NCBI RefSeq assembly: GCF_003385555.1
Contig: NZ_QOHR01000013.1
Location: 1 to 64,000 of the forward strand
Length of the DNA stretch: 64,000 bases
DNA from: Rhodosalinus sediminis
GTDB lineage: Bacteria > Pseudomonadota > Alphaproteobacteria > Rhodobacterales > Rhodobacteraceae
Direction: 5' to 3'
A program made the translations under genes and the position numbers. Below are positions 9,395-17,607 of the stretch, piece after piece (position 1 is the first letter of the stretch; every line of letters begins with the position of its first letter). Below the pieces are notes generated by a model. That model searched no databases. It was not told the origin of the DNA and saw only the letters and a program-made list of their open reading frames with translations.

Positions 9395-10417
9395 ATGGGC
9401 TACAAACTCGCCGTCGTGGGCGCCACGGGCAACGTGGGCCGCGAGATGCTGAACATCCTCGCCGAGCGCGAGTTTCCGGTGGACGAGATCGCGGCGCTCG
9501 CCAGCCGCCGCTCGCTCGGCACCGAGGTGAGCTTCGGCGAGCAGACGCTCAGGACGCAGGACCTCGAGGCCTTCGACTTCACCGGCTGGGATATCGCGCT
9601 CTTCGCGATCGGCTCGGACGCCACCAAGACCTACGCGCCCAAGGCCGCGAAGGCCGGCTGCGTGGTGATCGACAACTCCTCGCTCTACCGCTACGACCCG
9701 GACGTGCCGCTCGTCGTGCCGGAGGTGAACGCCGAGGCGGTCGAGGGGTATGCGAAGAAGAACATCATCGCCAACCCCAACTGCTCGACCGCGCAGATGG
9801 TCGTCGCGCTCAAGCCGCTGCACGACCGCGCGACGATCAGGCGGGTCGTCGTCTCCACCTATCAGTCCGTCTCCGGCGCCGGGAAGGAGGGGATGGACGA
9901 GCTCTGGGACCAGACGAAGGCCATCTACAACCCGACCGAGGAGATCGAGCCGAAGAAGTTCCAGAAGCAGATCGCCTTCAACGTGATCCCGCACATCGAC
10001 ACCTTCATGGAGGACGGCTCCACCAAGGAGGAGTGGAAGATGGTCGCCGAGACCAAGAAGATCGTGGACGCCGCGATCAAGGTCACGGCCACCTGCGTGC
10101 GCGTGCCGGTCTTCGTCGGCCACGCCGAGGCGATCAACCTCGAGTTCGAGGAGCATCTCGACGAGGACGAGGCGCGCGACATCCTGCGCGCCGCGCCGGG
10201 CCTCATGGTCGTCGACAAGCGCGAGGACGGCGGCTACATCACGCCGGTCGAATGCGTGGGCGATTTCGCCACCTTCATCAGCCGAATCCGGCAGGATTCG
10301 ACCATCGACAACGGCCTGAACCTCTGGTGCGTCTCCGACAACCTGCGCAAGGGCGCGGCGCTCAACGCCGTGCAGATCGCCGAGACGCTCGGGACCCGCT
10401 GCCTGAAGAAGGGCTGA
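9395..10417 (+). CDS. asd: Aspartate-semialdehyde dehydrogenase
   Basis: Asd reduces aspartyl phosphate to aspartate semialdehyde with NADPH, the branch point for lysine/diaminopimelate, threonine and methionine. The 340-residue product has the N-terminal nucleotide-binding 'VVGATGNVGREML' and the catalytic Cys130 in 'NPNCSTAQMV'. Further family blocks are 'TYQSVSGAGKEGMDEL' and 'NVIPHID'. The length is that of the short Asd type. The start ATG has GAGGAGCCGAGG upstream. dapE of the same pathway is nearby but on the other strand. Confidence 0.97.
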   Translation: MGYKLAVVGATGNVGREMLNILAEREFPVDEIAALASRRSLGTEVSFGEQTLRTQDLEAFDFTGWDIALFAIGSDATKTYAPKAAKAGCVVIDNSSLYRYDPDVPLVVPEVNAEAVEGYAKKNIIANPNCSTAQMVVALKPLHDRATIRRVVVSTYQSVSGAGKEGMDELWDQTKAIYNPTEEIEPKKFQKQIAFNVIPHIDTFMEDGSTKEEWKMVAETKKIVDAAIKVTATCVRVPVFVGHAEAINLEFEEHLDEDEARDILRAAPGLMVVDKREDGGYITPVECVGDFATFISRIRQDSTIDNGLNLWCVSDNLRKGAALNAVQIAETLGTRCLKKG

Positions 10418-10530
10418 GCCCGCGCGACCGGGCGATTTCGTCTCGTATTTTCGGCGAACCGCCCGGCGCCGGAAACCCGCCGGAAAGGGTGCGCACCCAG
10501 ACTGCGCCGCCGTGGGGGCGCGACGACGGG

Positions 10531-10923
10531 GTGAGCACGGTGGCGGAGCGACCGATCGCGCTGACGCGGGAGGAACCCGCGCGGCTGAACCATGAGCGCC
10601 TGAGACGCCTTTTCGCGGAACTCGGCCCCGAGGCCGGGGAGGTCGTGGTGACCCGCGCGCTGGAAGAGCTCGCCCTGCGCCTCGCGCGGCTCGGCGAGGC
10701 GCAGGCGGCCGGGGATCATGACGCCCTGCACAAGACGGCGCGCGGCATGGCCGCGATCGCGGACCAGCTCGGCATGGAGACGCTCGCGCGCGCCGCGCGC
10801 GACGCCTGCGCCTGCGCGGCGGCCGGCGACGCCGTGGCGCTCGCCGCGGTGCTCGCCCGGCTCGACCGTCTGGGCGAGCGCTCCCTCTTCGCCGTCTGGG
10901 ACGACCGGGGGCCGACCGGCTGA
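10531..10923 (+). CDS. Small helical protein with HPt-like segment
   Basis: The product is about 130 residues, almost all helical, and cytoplasmic. The stretch 'DALHKTARGMAAIADQLGMETLARAARDA' matches the histidine-phosphotransfer pattern, in which His is followed by a small/basic residue and a hydrophobic face, then a Gly and a second helix. The last 20 residues ('LGERSLFAVWDDRG') do not belong to the HPt core. No ATG is available in the 5' part, so I place the start at GTG 10531; GTG at 10540 is an alternative. No sensor kinase or partner regulator is adjacent. The HPt call is from pattern only and remains tentative; a purely structural helical protein is also possible. Confidence 0.6.
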   Translation: MSTVAERPIALTREEPARLNHERLRRLFAELGPEAGEVVVTRALEELALRLARLGEAQAAGDHDALHKTARGMAAIADQLGMETLARAARDACACAAAGDAVALAAVLARLDRLGERSLFAVWDDRGPTG

Positions 10924-10997
10924 CGCCGGGACAGCGTGACGCATCACGCGCGGCGGGCTAGGGTCGCCGCGACGGATTCGCGGGAGAGAGACACGGC

Positions 10998-12176
10998 ATG
11001 AACGACATCGTCATCCTGAGCGGCGCGCGCACCGCCATCGGCACCTTCGGCGGCGCCCTCGCCGGCGTGCCCCCGATCACCCTCGGCGCCACGGCGGCCG
11101 CGGCCGCGCTCGAGCGCGCGGGCGTCGCGGGCGAGCAGGTGGGCCACATCGCCTTCGGCCACGTCATCAACACCGAGCCGCGGGACATGTACCTCTCCCG
11201 CGTCGCGGCGATGGAGGCGGGCGTCCCCGAGACGGTGCCGGCGATGAACGTGAACCGCCTCTGCGGCTCGGGCGCGCAGGCGATCGTCTCGGTGATGCAG
11301 GCGCTGGCGCTGGGCGACGCGGATTTCGGCCTCGCGGGCGGGGCCGAAAACATGAGCCGCGCCCCCTACATCGTGCCCGAGCAGCGCTTCGGCGCGAAGA
11401 TGGGCGACGTGAAGACCCGCGACATGATGCTCGGCGCGCTCAACTGCCCCTTCGGCACCGGCCACATGGGCGTCACCGCCGAGAACGTGGCGACCGAACA
11501 GGGCGTGAGCCGCGCCGCGCAGGACGCCTTCGCGCTGGAAAGCCAGCGCCGCGCCGCCCGCGCCATCGAAGAGGGCCGCTTCGACGAACAGATCGTGCCC
11601 GTCGAGGTGCAGGTGAAGCGCGAGACGCGGCAGGTCACGACCGACGAGCACCCGAAGCCCTCCACCACCGCCGAGGGGCTCGCCGCGCTCAAACCCGCCT
11701 TCGCCAAGGAGGGCACGGTCACGCCGGGCAACGCCAGCGGGATCAACGACGGCGCCGCGGCGCTGGTGCTCGCGCGCGCCGAGGCGGCGAAGGCCGCGGG
11801 GCTCACGCCGCGGGCGCGGCTCCTCGGCTACGCGCACGCCGGCGTCCGCCCCGAGGTCATGGGGATCGGCCCGGTCCCGGCGGTGCGCTCCCTGCTCGAG
11901 CGGACGGGCCTCTCCGTCGGGGACTTCGACGTAATCGAATCGAACGAGGCCTTCGCCGCGCAGGCGCTCGCGGTCTCCGACGCGCTCGGCCTCGACCCGG
12001 ACAAGGTGAACCCCAACGGCGGCGCCATCGCCCTCGGCCATCCCATCGGCGCCACCGGCGCGATCATCACCATCAAGGCGCTGCACGAGCTCGAGCGCAT
12101 CGGCGGCCGCTACGCGCTGGTGACCATGTGCATCGGCGGCGGGCAGGGCATCGCGCTCGCGCTCGAGCGCCTCTGA
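10998..12176 (+). CDS. Acetyl-CoA acetyltransferase / beta-ketothiolase
   Basis: The enzyme condenses or cleaves acyl-CoA units (acetoacetyl-CoA to two acetyl-CoA, or longer 3-ketoacyl-CoA). The 392-residue product has the nucleophilic Cys89 in 'NVNRLCGSGAQAI', the 'NPNGGAIALGHPIGATGA' block with the active-site His, and the C-terminal 'MCIGGGQG' with the second catalytic Cys. A role in polyhydroxyalkanoate or fatty-acid turnover is likely but no phaB or similar gene is adjacent. The last codons (LERL-stop) are copied in the tandem duplication just downstream. A PhaA-like or BktB-like specificity cannot be separated by eye. Confidence 0.93.
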   Translation: MNDIVILSGARTAIGTFGGALAGVPPITLGATAAAAALERAGVAGEQVGHIAFGHVINTEPRDMYLSRVAAMEAGVPETVPAMNVNRLCGSGAQAIVSVMQALALGDADFGLAGGAENMSRAPYIVPEQRFGAKMGDVKTRDMMLGALNCPFGTGHMGVTAENVATEQGVSRAAQDAFALESQRRAARAIEEGRFDEQIVPVEVQVKRETRQVTTDEHPKPSTTAEGLAALKPAFAKEGTVTPGNASGINDGAAALVLARAEAAKAAGLTPRARLLGYAHAGVRPEVMGIGPVPAVRSLLERTGLSVGDFDVIESNEAFAAQALAVSDALGLDPDKVNPNGGAIALGHPIGATGAIITIKALHELERIGGRYALVTMCIGGGQGIALALERL

Positions 12177-12232
12177 CGCGCGCCGCGGCCGGGGCCGATC
12201 GCACGGGCCCCGGCCGCACCGCGTCGCCACGA

Positions 12233-12296
12233 CCTTCTTCTTGGTCCAAATATCCCGGGGGGAGTCCGGCGCAGCCGGACGGGGGGCTGGCCCCCC
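12233..12296 (-). repeat. Structured intergenic repeat, copy A
   Basis: The copy reads CTTCTTCTTGGTCCAAATAT, then C/G-rich sequence, then stem GTCCGGC-GCA-GCCGGAC, then stem GGGGGG-CTGG-CCCCCC. I assign the minus strand so that it matches the orientation of copy C, in which the AAGAAG end comes last. It lies in the convergent gap between the thiolase and radC. The AT-containing core and the two stems recur in four other copies in this window. Confidence 0.8.
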
Positions 12297-12447
12297 GTGC
12301 CGCGTCGCCCCCCTCGCGCCCGGCGCGGCTCGGCGTGCCCGGCTCGGGCGTGACCCTGCCCGCGGCGGCGCTGAGTCTCGAGCGGCTCTGACACACGCCG
12401 CGGCCGGGGCCCACCGCACGGACCCCGGCCGCCACGCGTCGCCACAA

Positions 12448-12512
12448 CCTTCTTCTTGGTTCAAATATCACGGGGGGAGTCCGGCGCAGCCGGACGGGGG
12501 GGCTGGCCCCCC
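12448..12512 (-). repeat. Structured intergenic repeat, copy B
   Basis: This is the copy inside unit 2 of the tandem duplication. It differs from copy A at a few positions in the AT core (GGTTCAAATATCA instead of GGTCCAAATATCC) and by one extra G in the second stem. The GTCCGGC/GCCGGAC stem is unchanged. Confidence 0.8.
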
Positions 12513-12625
12513 GTGCCGCGTCGCCCCCCCCTCGCGCCCGGCGCGGCTCGGGCGCGCCCCGGCCCGCGGCGGCCCCAACGCGTCGCCCGCGCGCGCGAGA
12601 CGGCCCGTCAGGGCCACCGAGCGCC

Positions 12626-13387
12626 CTAGAGAAGCCCCTCGGCGCGGAAGCTGAGCTCCTGCGCGCGGCCGATCACGAGGTGGTCGTGCAGCGTGATCGA
12701 CAGCGCCTCGGCCGCGCGGCGGATCTGCTCGGTCATGGCGATGTCGGCCTCCGACGGCGTGGGATCGCCAGAGGGGTGATTGTGCACGAGGATGAGCGCC
12801 GAGGCGTTCAGTTCCAGCGCGCGCTTGACCACCTCGCGGGGGTAGACGGGCACGTGATCCACCGTGCCGCGCGCCTGCTCCTCGTCGGCGATCAGCACGT
12901 TCTTCCGGTCGAGGTAGAGCACGCGGAACTGCTCCGTCTCGCGGTGCGCCATCGTGGTGTGGCAGTAGTCGATCAGCGCCTGCCAACTCGAGACCACCTG
13001 CCGGCGCAGCACCCGCGAGCGCGAGAGGCGGTGCGCCGCCGCCTCCACGATCTTGAGCTCGCAGACGACGGCCGGCCCCACGCCCTCCGTCTCGGTCAGC
13101 CGCTCGGCCGGCGCGGAGAGCACGGCGTTGAAATCGCCGAAGCGGTCGATCAGCGCGCGGGCGAGCGGCTTCACGTCGCGGCGCGGGATCGCGCGGAACA
13201 GCACGAGCTCCAGCAGTTCGTAATCCGGCATCGCCTCCGCCCCGCCGGCGAGGAAGCGCTCGCGCAGCCGCGCGCGGTGGTCGCGCAGGTAGCTCGGCGT
13301 GCGGCCGCCGGCGGGCGGCGGCGCCGCCTCCGCCTCGTCGGTGTCGAAGAGCGGCAGGGCGGCTTCGGCGAAGGCGGTCCGGGTCAT
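12626..13387 (-). CDS. radC: RadC-family JAB/MPN metalloprotein
   Basis: The 253-residue product has the N-terminal helix-hairpin-helix part ('PDYELLELVLFRAIPRRDVKPLARALIDRFG', 'LTETEGVGPAVVCELKIVEA') and the C-terminal JAB1/MPN domain with the zinc motif 'ALILVHNHPSGDPTPSEADIAMT'. RadC was named for DNA repair but its biochemical role is not settled. The ATG at 13387 gives the N-terminus 'MTRTAFAEAALPLF'; the open frame continues upstream as low-complexity shadow. The gene ends 35 bp past the second unit of the tandem duplication and is convergent with the thiolase. Confidence 0.93.
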   Translation of the reverse strand: MTRTAFAEAALPLFDTDEAEAAPPPAGGRTPSYLRDHRARLRERFLAGGAEAMPDYELLELVLFRAIPRRDVKPLARALIDRFGDFNAVLSAPAERLTETEGVGPAVVCELKIVEAAAHRLSRSRVLRRQVVSSWQALIDYCHTTMAHRETEQFRVLYLDRKNVLIADEEQARGTVDHVPVYPREVVKRALELNASALILVHNHPSGDPTPSEADIAMTEQIRRAAEALSITLHDHLVIGRAQELSFRAEGLL

Positions 13388-13495
13388 GGCGCCGATCGAA
13401 CAGGATTCGGATGAACAGACGGTTAACGCGCGCCGCCCTTGCATCGCGCCCCGCCGCGGCCGAGATAGGGCGCGCGCCCCGAGACGGAGACCGCG

Positions 13496-14074
13496 ATGCC
13501 AGAGCCCAATCCCGCCGCGCTCGACTTCCTGCTGACGCGCCGCTCGCGCCCGGCCAAGACCCTCGGCGCCCCCGCGCCCACTGCGGACGAGCTGCGCCGC
13601 CTGCTCGCCGCCGCCGCGCGCGTGCCCGATCACGGCAAGCTCGAGCCGTGGCGCTTCGTCGTGCTGGAGCCGCGCGCGCTCGCCCGGCTCGCCCATCTCG
13701 CGCGGGAGCGCGCGATCGCGGAGGGCCATGACGACGCCGGCATCTCCAAGGCCGCGCAGCAGTTCGAACAGAGCCCGCTCGCCGTCGCCGTGATCGAGGT
13801 GCAGAAGCCCTCCGACAAGATCCCGGGCCTCGAGATGACCTATTCCGCGGGCGCCGCCGCGCTCTCGCTCCTGAACGCCGCGCTCGCCGCGGGCTGGGGG
13901 GCGAACTGGCTGACCGGCTGGCTGGCGCACGACCGCCCCTTCGCCGAGGCGGCGCTCGGCCTCGCCGAAAACGAACGCGTCGCGGGCTTCATCCACATCG
14001 GCACCGAAAGCGCCGCGCCGCCCGAGCGCCCACGCCCCGATCTCGACGGGATCGTGACGTGGCTCTCGGAGTGA
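13496..14074 (+). CDS. Nitroreductase-family flavoprotein
   Basis: The 192-residue product resembles the YdjA/NfnB-type small nitroreductases that bind FMN and use NAD(P)H. The N-terminal FMN-binding motif 'LTRRSRPAKTL' and the 'AARVPDHGKLEPWRFVV' block are typical, as is the C-terminal 'GWGANWLTGWLAHD'. The physiological substrate is unknown. The stop codon overlaps the start region of the next gene, so the two are probably cotranscribed. It is divergent from radC across a 108-bp gap that contains one GGTTAAC but no further supported signal. Confidence 0.9.
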   Translation: MPEPNPAALDFLLTRRSRPAKTLGAPAPTADELRRLLAAAARVPDHGKLEPWRFVVLEPRALARLAHLARERAIAEGHDDAGISKAAQQFEQSPLAVAVIEVQKPSDKIPGLEMTYSAGAAALSLLNAALAAGWGANWLTGWLAHDRPFAEAALGLAENERVAGFIHIGTESAAPPERPRPDLDGIVTWLSE

Positions 14075-14763
14075 TCCTGTCGGCCTTCGCCAGGGCGCTC
14101 GGACAGCTCGGCGACCGGCGCTTCCGCGCGGTGCTCTGGCGCGGGCTGGCGCTGACGCTGGGGCTGCTGGCGGGGCTGACGGCACTTCTGGTCTGGGGGG
14201 TGGGCGCGCTCGTCGGGGACACGGTCGCGCTGCCCCTTCTGGGCGAGGTCGCCTGGGTGGACGATGTCCTGTCGTGGGCGTTCCTCGCTCTGATGATCGC
14301 GCTCTCGGTCTTTCTGATGGTGCCGGTGGCGGCGGCCTTCGTCTCGATCTTCCTCGAGGAGGTCGCGGGCGCGGTGGAGGCGCGGCACTACCCCGCGCTG
14401 CCGCCGGCGGGCGAGGTCTCGCTCCTCGACGGGCTGCGCGACGGGGCGTCGGCGCTCGGCCTGCTGATCGGGGCGAACGCCGTGGCGCTCGCCCTGACGC
14501 TCGTCTTTCCGATCGGGGGGCTGCCCGTCTTCTACGCGGTGAACGGGCTGCTGCTCGGGCGGGAGTATTTCACCGTCGTCGCCATGCGCCGGGTGGGCCG
14601 GGCCGAGGCCGCGCGGCTGCGGCGCAGGCACCTGCCGACGATCTGGGCGGCGGGGGTGCTGATGGCGCTGCCGCTGACGGTGCCGGTGCTCAACCTGATC
14701 GTGCCGATCCTCGGTGCGGCGACCTACACGCACATCTTCCACGCGCTCGAGCGGCGCGGCTGA
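14071..14763 (+). CDS. EI24/CysZ-family membrane protein
   Basis: The 230-residue protein has four to five hydrophobic helices and a cytoplasmic loop of the kind found in the EI24 domain (sulfate transporter CysZ and relatives). The segment 'LVFPIGGLPVFYAVNGLLLGREYFTVVAMRR' is the most conserved part. I place the start at GTG 14071, which overlaps the nitroreductase stop (GTGA) and gives 'VILSAFARALGQLGDRRFR', a normal beginning for this family; GTG 14059 is an alternative with a slightly better upstream GACGGG. Sulfate transport is not implied, because no cys genes are nearby. Confidence 0.85.
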   Translation: MILSAFARALGQLGDRRFRAVLWRGLALTLGLLAGLTALLVWGVGALVGDTVALPLLGEVAWVDDVLSWAFLALMIALSVFLMVPVAAAFVSIFLEEVAGAVEARHYPALPPAGEVSLLDGLRDGASALGLLIGANAVALALTLVFPIGGLPVFYAVNGLLLGREYFTVVAMRRVGRAEAARLRRRHLPTIWAAGVLMALPLTVPVLNLIVPILGAATYTHIFHALERRG

Positions 14764-14766
14764 GCC

Positions 14767-15054
14767 TCACTCGACGAGCGACGCGTCGGGCCCCATCCGG
14801 CCGAACATGTCGATGTCGCGCACGGTGATCGCGCCCGAGAGGATCACGGCCACCACCGCCCCCCAGAGGAGGACGGCGATCAGCGTCGAGATCGCGGCCT
14901 TGCGCTTCAGGTGATGATGCTCCGGCGCGCCGGCGGAGGTGCCCTCGAGCACCTTGCCCACGTCGCCCTGCGTGCGCAGGCGGATGGGCAGCGCCGTCAG
15001 GAACACGAGGAACCAGATCACGGCGAAGAGCACGACGGCGGAGGCGATGGACAT
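14767..15054 (-). CDS. DUF1467 membrane protein
   Basis: The 95-residue product has two hydrophobic helices ('AVVLFAVIWFLVFLTALPI' and 'ISTLIAVLLWGAVVAVILSGAI') separated by a short charged loop with 'RTQGDVGKVLEGTSAGAPEHHHLKRKA'-like composition. This is the pattern of the alphaproteobacterial DUF1467 family, whose function is unknown. It lies 27 bp downstream of methylmalonyl-CoA epimerase on the same strand, a pairing common in alphaproteobacteria, and may be cotranscribed. It is convergent with the EI24 gene, with only three bases between stops. Confidence 0.85.
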   Translation of the reverse strand: MSIASAVVLFAVIWFLVFLTALPIRLRTQGDVGKVLEGTSAGAPEHHHLKRKAAISTLIAVLLWGAVVAVILSGAITVRDIDMFGRMGPDASLVE

Positions 15055-15081
15055 GGGCGTTCCCTTCCGGCGCTGAGCCGC

Positions 15082-15486
15082 TCAGACCTCTTCGAGTTCG
15101 ATGAGGCAGCCGTTGAAATCCTTCGGGTGCAGGAAGAGCACCGGCTTGCCGTGGGCGCCGATCTTGGGCTCCCCGTCGCCGAGCACGCGCGCGCCGCTCT
15201 CCGACAGGCGCGCGGCGGCGGCGCGGATGTCCTCCACCTCGTAGCAGACGTGGTGGATGCCGCCCGCCGGGTTCTTCTCGAGGAAGCCGGCGATCGGGCT
15301 GTCGTCCCCGAGGGGATGCAGAAGCTCGATCTTGGTGTTCGGGAGCTCGATGAAGACGACCGTGACGCCGTGGTCGGGCTCCGCCTGCGGGGCGCCGACG
15401 CTGGCGCCCAGCGCGCCGCGATACTGCGCGGCCGCGGCCTCGAGGTCTGGCACGGCGATGGCGACGTGGTTCAGGCGTCCGATCAT
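15082..15486 (-). CDS. mce: Methylmalonyl-CoA epimerase
   Basis: The enzyme interconverts (2S)- and (2R)-methylmalonyl-CoA in the propionyl-CoA pathway. The 134-residue protein is a vicinal-oxygen-chelate (glyoxalase-like) fold with two beta-alpha-beta-beta-beta halves. Metal-site residues sit in 'LNHVAIAV' (His), 'GGIHHVCYEV' (His) and near the C-terminus in 'NGCLIELEEV' (Glu). I start at ATG 15486 ('MIGRLNHVAIAVPD'), which gives the usual family length; the upstream open frame is not conserved-looking. Confidence 0.94.
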   Translation of the reverse strand: MIGRLNHVAIAVPDLEAAAAQYRGALGASVGAPQAEPDHGVTVVFIELPNTKIELLHPLGDDSPIAGFLEKNPAGGIHHVCYEVEDIRAAAARLSESGARVLGDGEPKIGAHGKPVLFLHPKDFNGCLIELEEV

Positions 15487-15641
15487 GGGCGGGCTCTCCT
15501 CGGCTCGGTCGCCCGGGTTATGCGCCGCGCGGGCCGCCTCCCGCAAGGGGCAGCACGCCGCACGGCGCGCCGCGGCGTGGTTAACCCCGCCTTCACCCTC
15601 TTGCCCGGAGAGTGAGAGGCGCCAACCGAAAGGAGCCCGAG

Positions 15642-16355
15642 ATGGACGAGATCGCCCCCTTCGCCGCCGCCCCGCTGCCCACCGCCGCGCGGCCCTTCCG
15701 CGGCCTGACGATCCTCGTGGTGGAGGACAGCCGCTACGCCTCGGAGGCGATGCGGCTCCTCTGCCTGAAGTCGGGCGCGCGCATCCGCCGGGCCGACAGC
15801 TTGCGCACAGCGCGGCGGCATCTCTCGGTTTATCGCCCCGTCGTGCTGCTCGTGCACCTCGGCCTGCCGGACGGCACCGGCGCCGCCCTCATCGCCGAGG
15901 CGGCGCGGGCGCGGCCGCGCATTCCGGTGATCCTCGGGATCAGCGGCGACCCCGCCCGCGCGGGGGAGGCCGCGGCGGCCGGCGCCGACGATTTCCTCGA
16001 AAAACCCGTCGCCTCCCTCGCCGCGTTCCAGTCCACGGTGCTGGAGTGCCTGCCCGACCGCGCGCGCGACGCCTACGACGAGGCGCCGGCGCACGAACTC
16101 CGGCCCGACCCGGCGCTCTACCGCGACGACCTCGCCCATGCCGCCGAGATCATCGGCGGCGAGATGGAGGAAGCCTCGCTCGCCTATCTCGTGCAATTCC
16201 TCGACGGCGTGGCGCAGAGCGCGGGCGACGCCCCGCTGTCGCAGGCGACCCGCGCGCTGGCCGAGGCGCAGCGCCGCGGCCGCCCCGCCGGCACGCCCCT
16301 CGCCCGCGTCGCGGGCCTCGTGCAGGCGCGGCTGGACGAGCGGGCCGCGATCTGA
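15642..16355 (+). CDS. CheY-like receiver protein with Asp-to-His at the phospho-acceptor
   Basis: The 237-residue product has an N-terminal receiver domain (about residues 22-145) and a C-terminal helical part of unknown fold. The acidic pair is present as 'VVEDSR' (Glu28-Asp29), the switch Ser in 'GISGD' and the Lys in 'FLEKPV'. At the phospho-acceptor position the sequence is 'VVLLVHLGLPDG', with His72 (codon CAC at 15855-15857) where Asp is expected. A good ribosome site (AAAGGAG) precedes ATG 15642. The protein is therefore probably not phosphorylated in the normal way. No kinase is adjacent. It is convergent with the Slam-like gene, seven bases apart. Confidence 0.85.
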   Translation: MDEIAPFAAAPLPTAARPFRGLTILVVEDSRYASEAMRLLCLKSGARIRRADSLRTARRHLSVYRPVVLLVHLGLPDGTGAALIAEAARARPRIPVILGISGDPARAGEAAAAGADDFLEKPVASLAAFQSTVLECLPDRARDAYDEAPAHELRPDPALYRDDLAHAAEIIGGEMEEASLAYLVQFLDGVAQSAGDAPLSQATRALAEAQRRGRPAGTPLARVAGLVQARLDERAAI

Positions 16356-16362
16356 CGCCCGC

Positions 16363-17565
16363 TCAGAAGCTGCGCGTCAGGCCGACGGAGACGGAGGTGT
16401 TGTCATAGCCGAAATAGGCGATGTTCGCCGCGCGCTCCTCGTACTCGAGCTTCAGAACGGGCGTCGCGCCGCGCCACGTCAGATCCCGGTTCAGCAGGCG
16501 GAGGCCGAGGGCGCGCGTGGTCTCGTCCCGGCGCTCGCCGAACACCGGGGCGGGGCCGTCGCGCCGCTCCCGGCTCAGCCGGGCATCGAGCGAGGCGACC
16601 CAGCCGCCGTCGAAGGCGCGCGTCACGCCGAGGGTCAGCCCGGCGATGCGGCGGCTTTCCGCCTCCGACCGCGCGTCGATCCGCGAGGCGGAGACCCCGC
16701 CGCTCAACAGCCAGCGCGGGCTCGGCGCATGGCGCAGCGTGACGCTGACCGAGCCGAAGCCGGCGTCGCGCTCGGGGCGATCCGGCGCCTCGCGCGCGCC
16801 GGCCTCCACGCGCGCCGACACCCGCGTGCGGCGCGACAGGCGGTCCCGGTATGTGGCGTAGAGCCCGCGGTCGTAGGAGAACCGCTCTCCGGCGAGATAA
16901 TGCTCCCGCGCGAGGACGCCGCCCCCGATCCGGCGGTCGCCGCGTTTGCGGGTGAGCCCGGCCTCCAGCGCGGCGCTCGTCTCGTTCCAGTCGTCGTTTT
17001 CATAGACCTCGCCGGAAAGGCCGAGGCGCAGACGGCCGCGCCAGCCGTCCTCGAAACGCGGCGTGTAGGTCACCGAGACGCCGTAGGAGAGCGCGGTGCC
17101 CGGTTCGTCGGTCTCGTTGGGCGTCAACACGAGGTTGCCGATCCGGATCTCGCGCAGGTCGCTGCGCTGCGCGGCGTTGCTCTGCGGCACGATGGCGAAA
17201 CGCAGGCGCGTGCGCCACACGCGCCGCCGGTCGAGCCGCGCCAGAAGGCGGCGCGCCAGCCGCTCCGCATCGTCCGACAACCGCCCCGAAAGCGCGGCGT
17301 CGATGTGAAAGCGCGCCTTGCGGTCATTGTCGGCGAGGAAATGTGCGACCCCGAGGTCGAGCCGCAGCCCGGCGTGGTCCGGCGCCGAGCTGACGGCGCG
17401 CTCCAGATGGGGAACCGCCTCCGCCGGCGCCCCGGCGCGCACCGCCGCGATCCCGCGCGCCCAGGCTTCGGCGTCGACCGACGCGCCGCGCGCCGGATCG
17501 GCGGCCGCCGCCGGGTGCAGAAGCTGAAAGCAGACGAAAAGAGCGGCGAGCGACAGGCGCAGCAT
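16363..17565 (-). CDS. Slam-like surface lipoprotein assembly modifier (DUF560 barrel)
   Basis: Slam proteins are outer-membrane proteins that help move lipoproteins to the cell surface. The 400-residue product has a signal peptide ('LRLSLAALFVCFQLLHPAAA'), a TPR-like N-terminal domain ('AWARGIAAVRAGAPAEAVPHLERAV...LRLDLGVAHFLADNDRKARFHIDAAL'), and a long beta-rich C-terminal region ending in an aromatic ('SVSVGLTRSF'), as expected for a 14-strand DUF560 barrel. It is shorter than neisserial Slam. Start ATG 17565 is preferred to TTG 17571. A predicted lipoprotein gene lies 95 bp upstream with a terminator between, the usual Slam-client layout. Confidence 0.82.
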   Translation of the reverse strand: MLRLSLAALFVCFQLLHPAAAADPARGASVDAEAWARGIAAVRAGAPAEAVPHLERAVSSAPDHAGLRLDLGVAHFLADNDRKARFHIDAALSGRLSDDAERLARRLLARLDRRRVWRTRLRFAIVPQSNAAQRSDLREIRIGNLVLTPNETDEPGTALSYGVSVTYTPRFEDGWRGRLRLGLSGEVYENDDWNETSAALEAGLTRKRGDRRIGGGVLAREHYLAGERFSYDRGLYATYRDRLSRRTRVSARVEAGAREAPDRPERDAGFGSVSVTLRHAPSPRWLLSGGVSASRIDARSEAESRRIAGLTLGVTRAFDGGWVASLDARLSRERRDGPAPVFGERRDETTRALGLRLLNRDLTWRGATPVLKLEYEERAANIAYFGYDNTSVSVGLTRSF

Positions 17566-17607
17566 GGGCAAACGGAGGTGATGGGGATGCAGGACGGGCG
17601 AGGCGGC

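Larger units (their letters stand above)
12162..12591. repeat. 215-bp tandem duplication that includes the thiolase 3' end
   Basis: Two diverged units lie head to tail, starting at 12162 and 12377. Each begins with CTCGAGCG-C/G-CTCTGA, the last codons and stop of the thiolase, continues with a GC-only stem (GCGGCCGGGGCC and its complement, perfect in unit 1), and then carries one copy of the structured repeat described separately. The offset of 215 bp is constant across these landmarks. Unit 2 diverges and shortens in its last third. The gene-free interval from the thiolase stop to radC (12177-12625) contains nothing else I can support. Confidence 0.85.

Noticed and set aside
8014-10923. A very long plus-strand open frame spanning the MFS and asd genes
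   Set aside because: Only its last 390 bases look like a gene (the HPt-like protein); the rest is an Arg/Gly/Ala-rich shadow of genes in other frames.
13410-15590. GGTTAAC half-sites upstream of the nitroreductase and the receiver gene, resembling CtrA targets
   Set aside because: Each is a lone half-site without the second TTAA at the proper spacing, so a CtrA operator cannot be supported.
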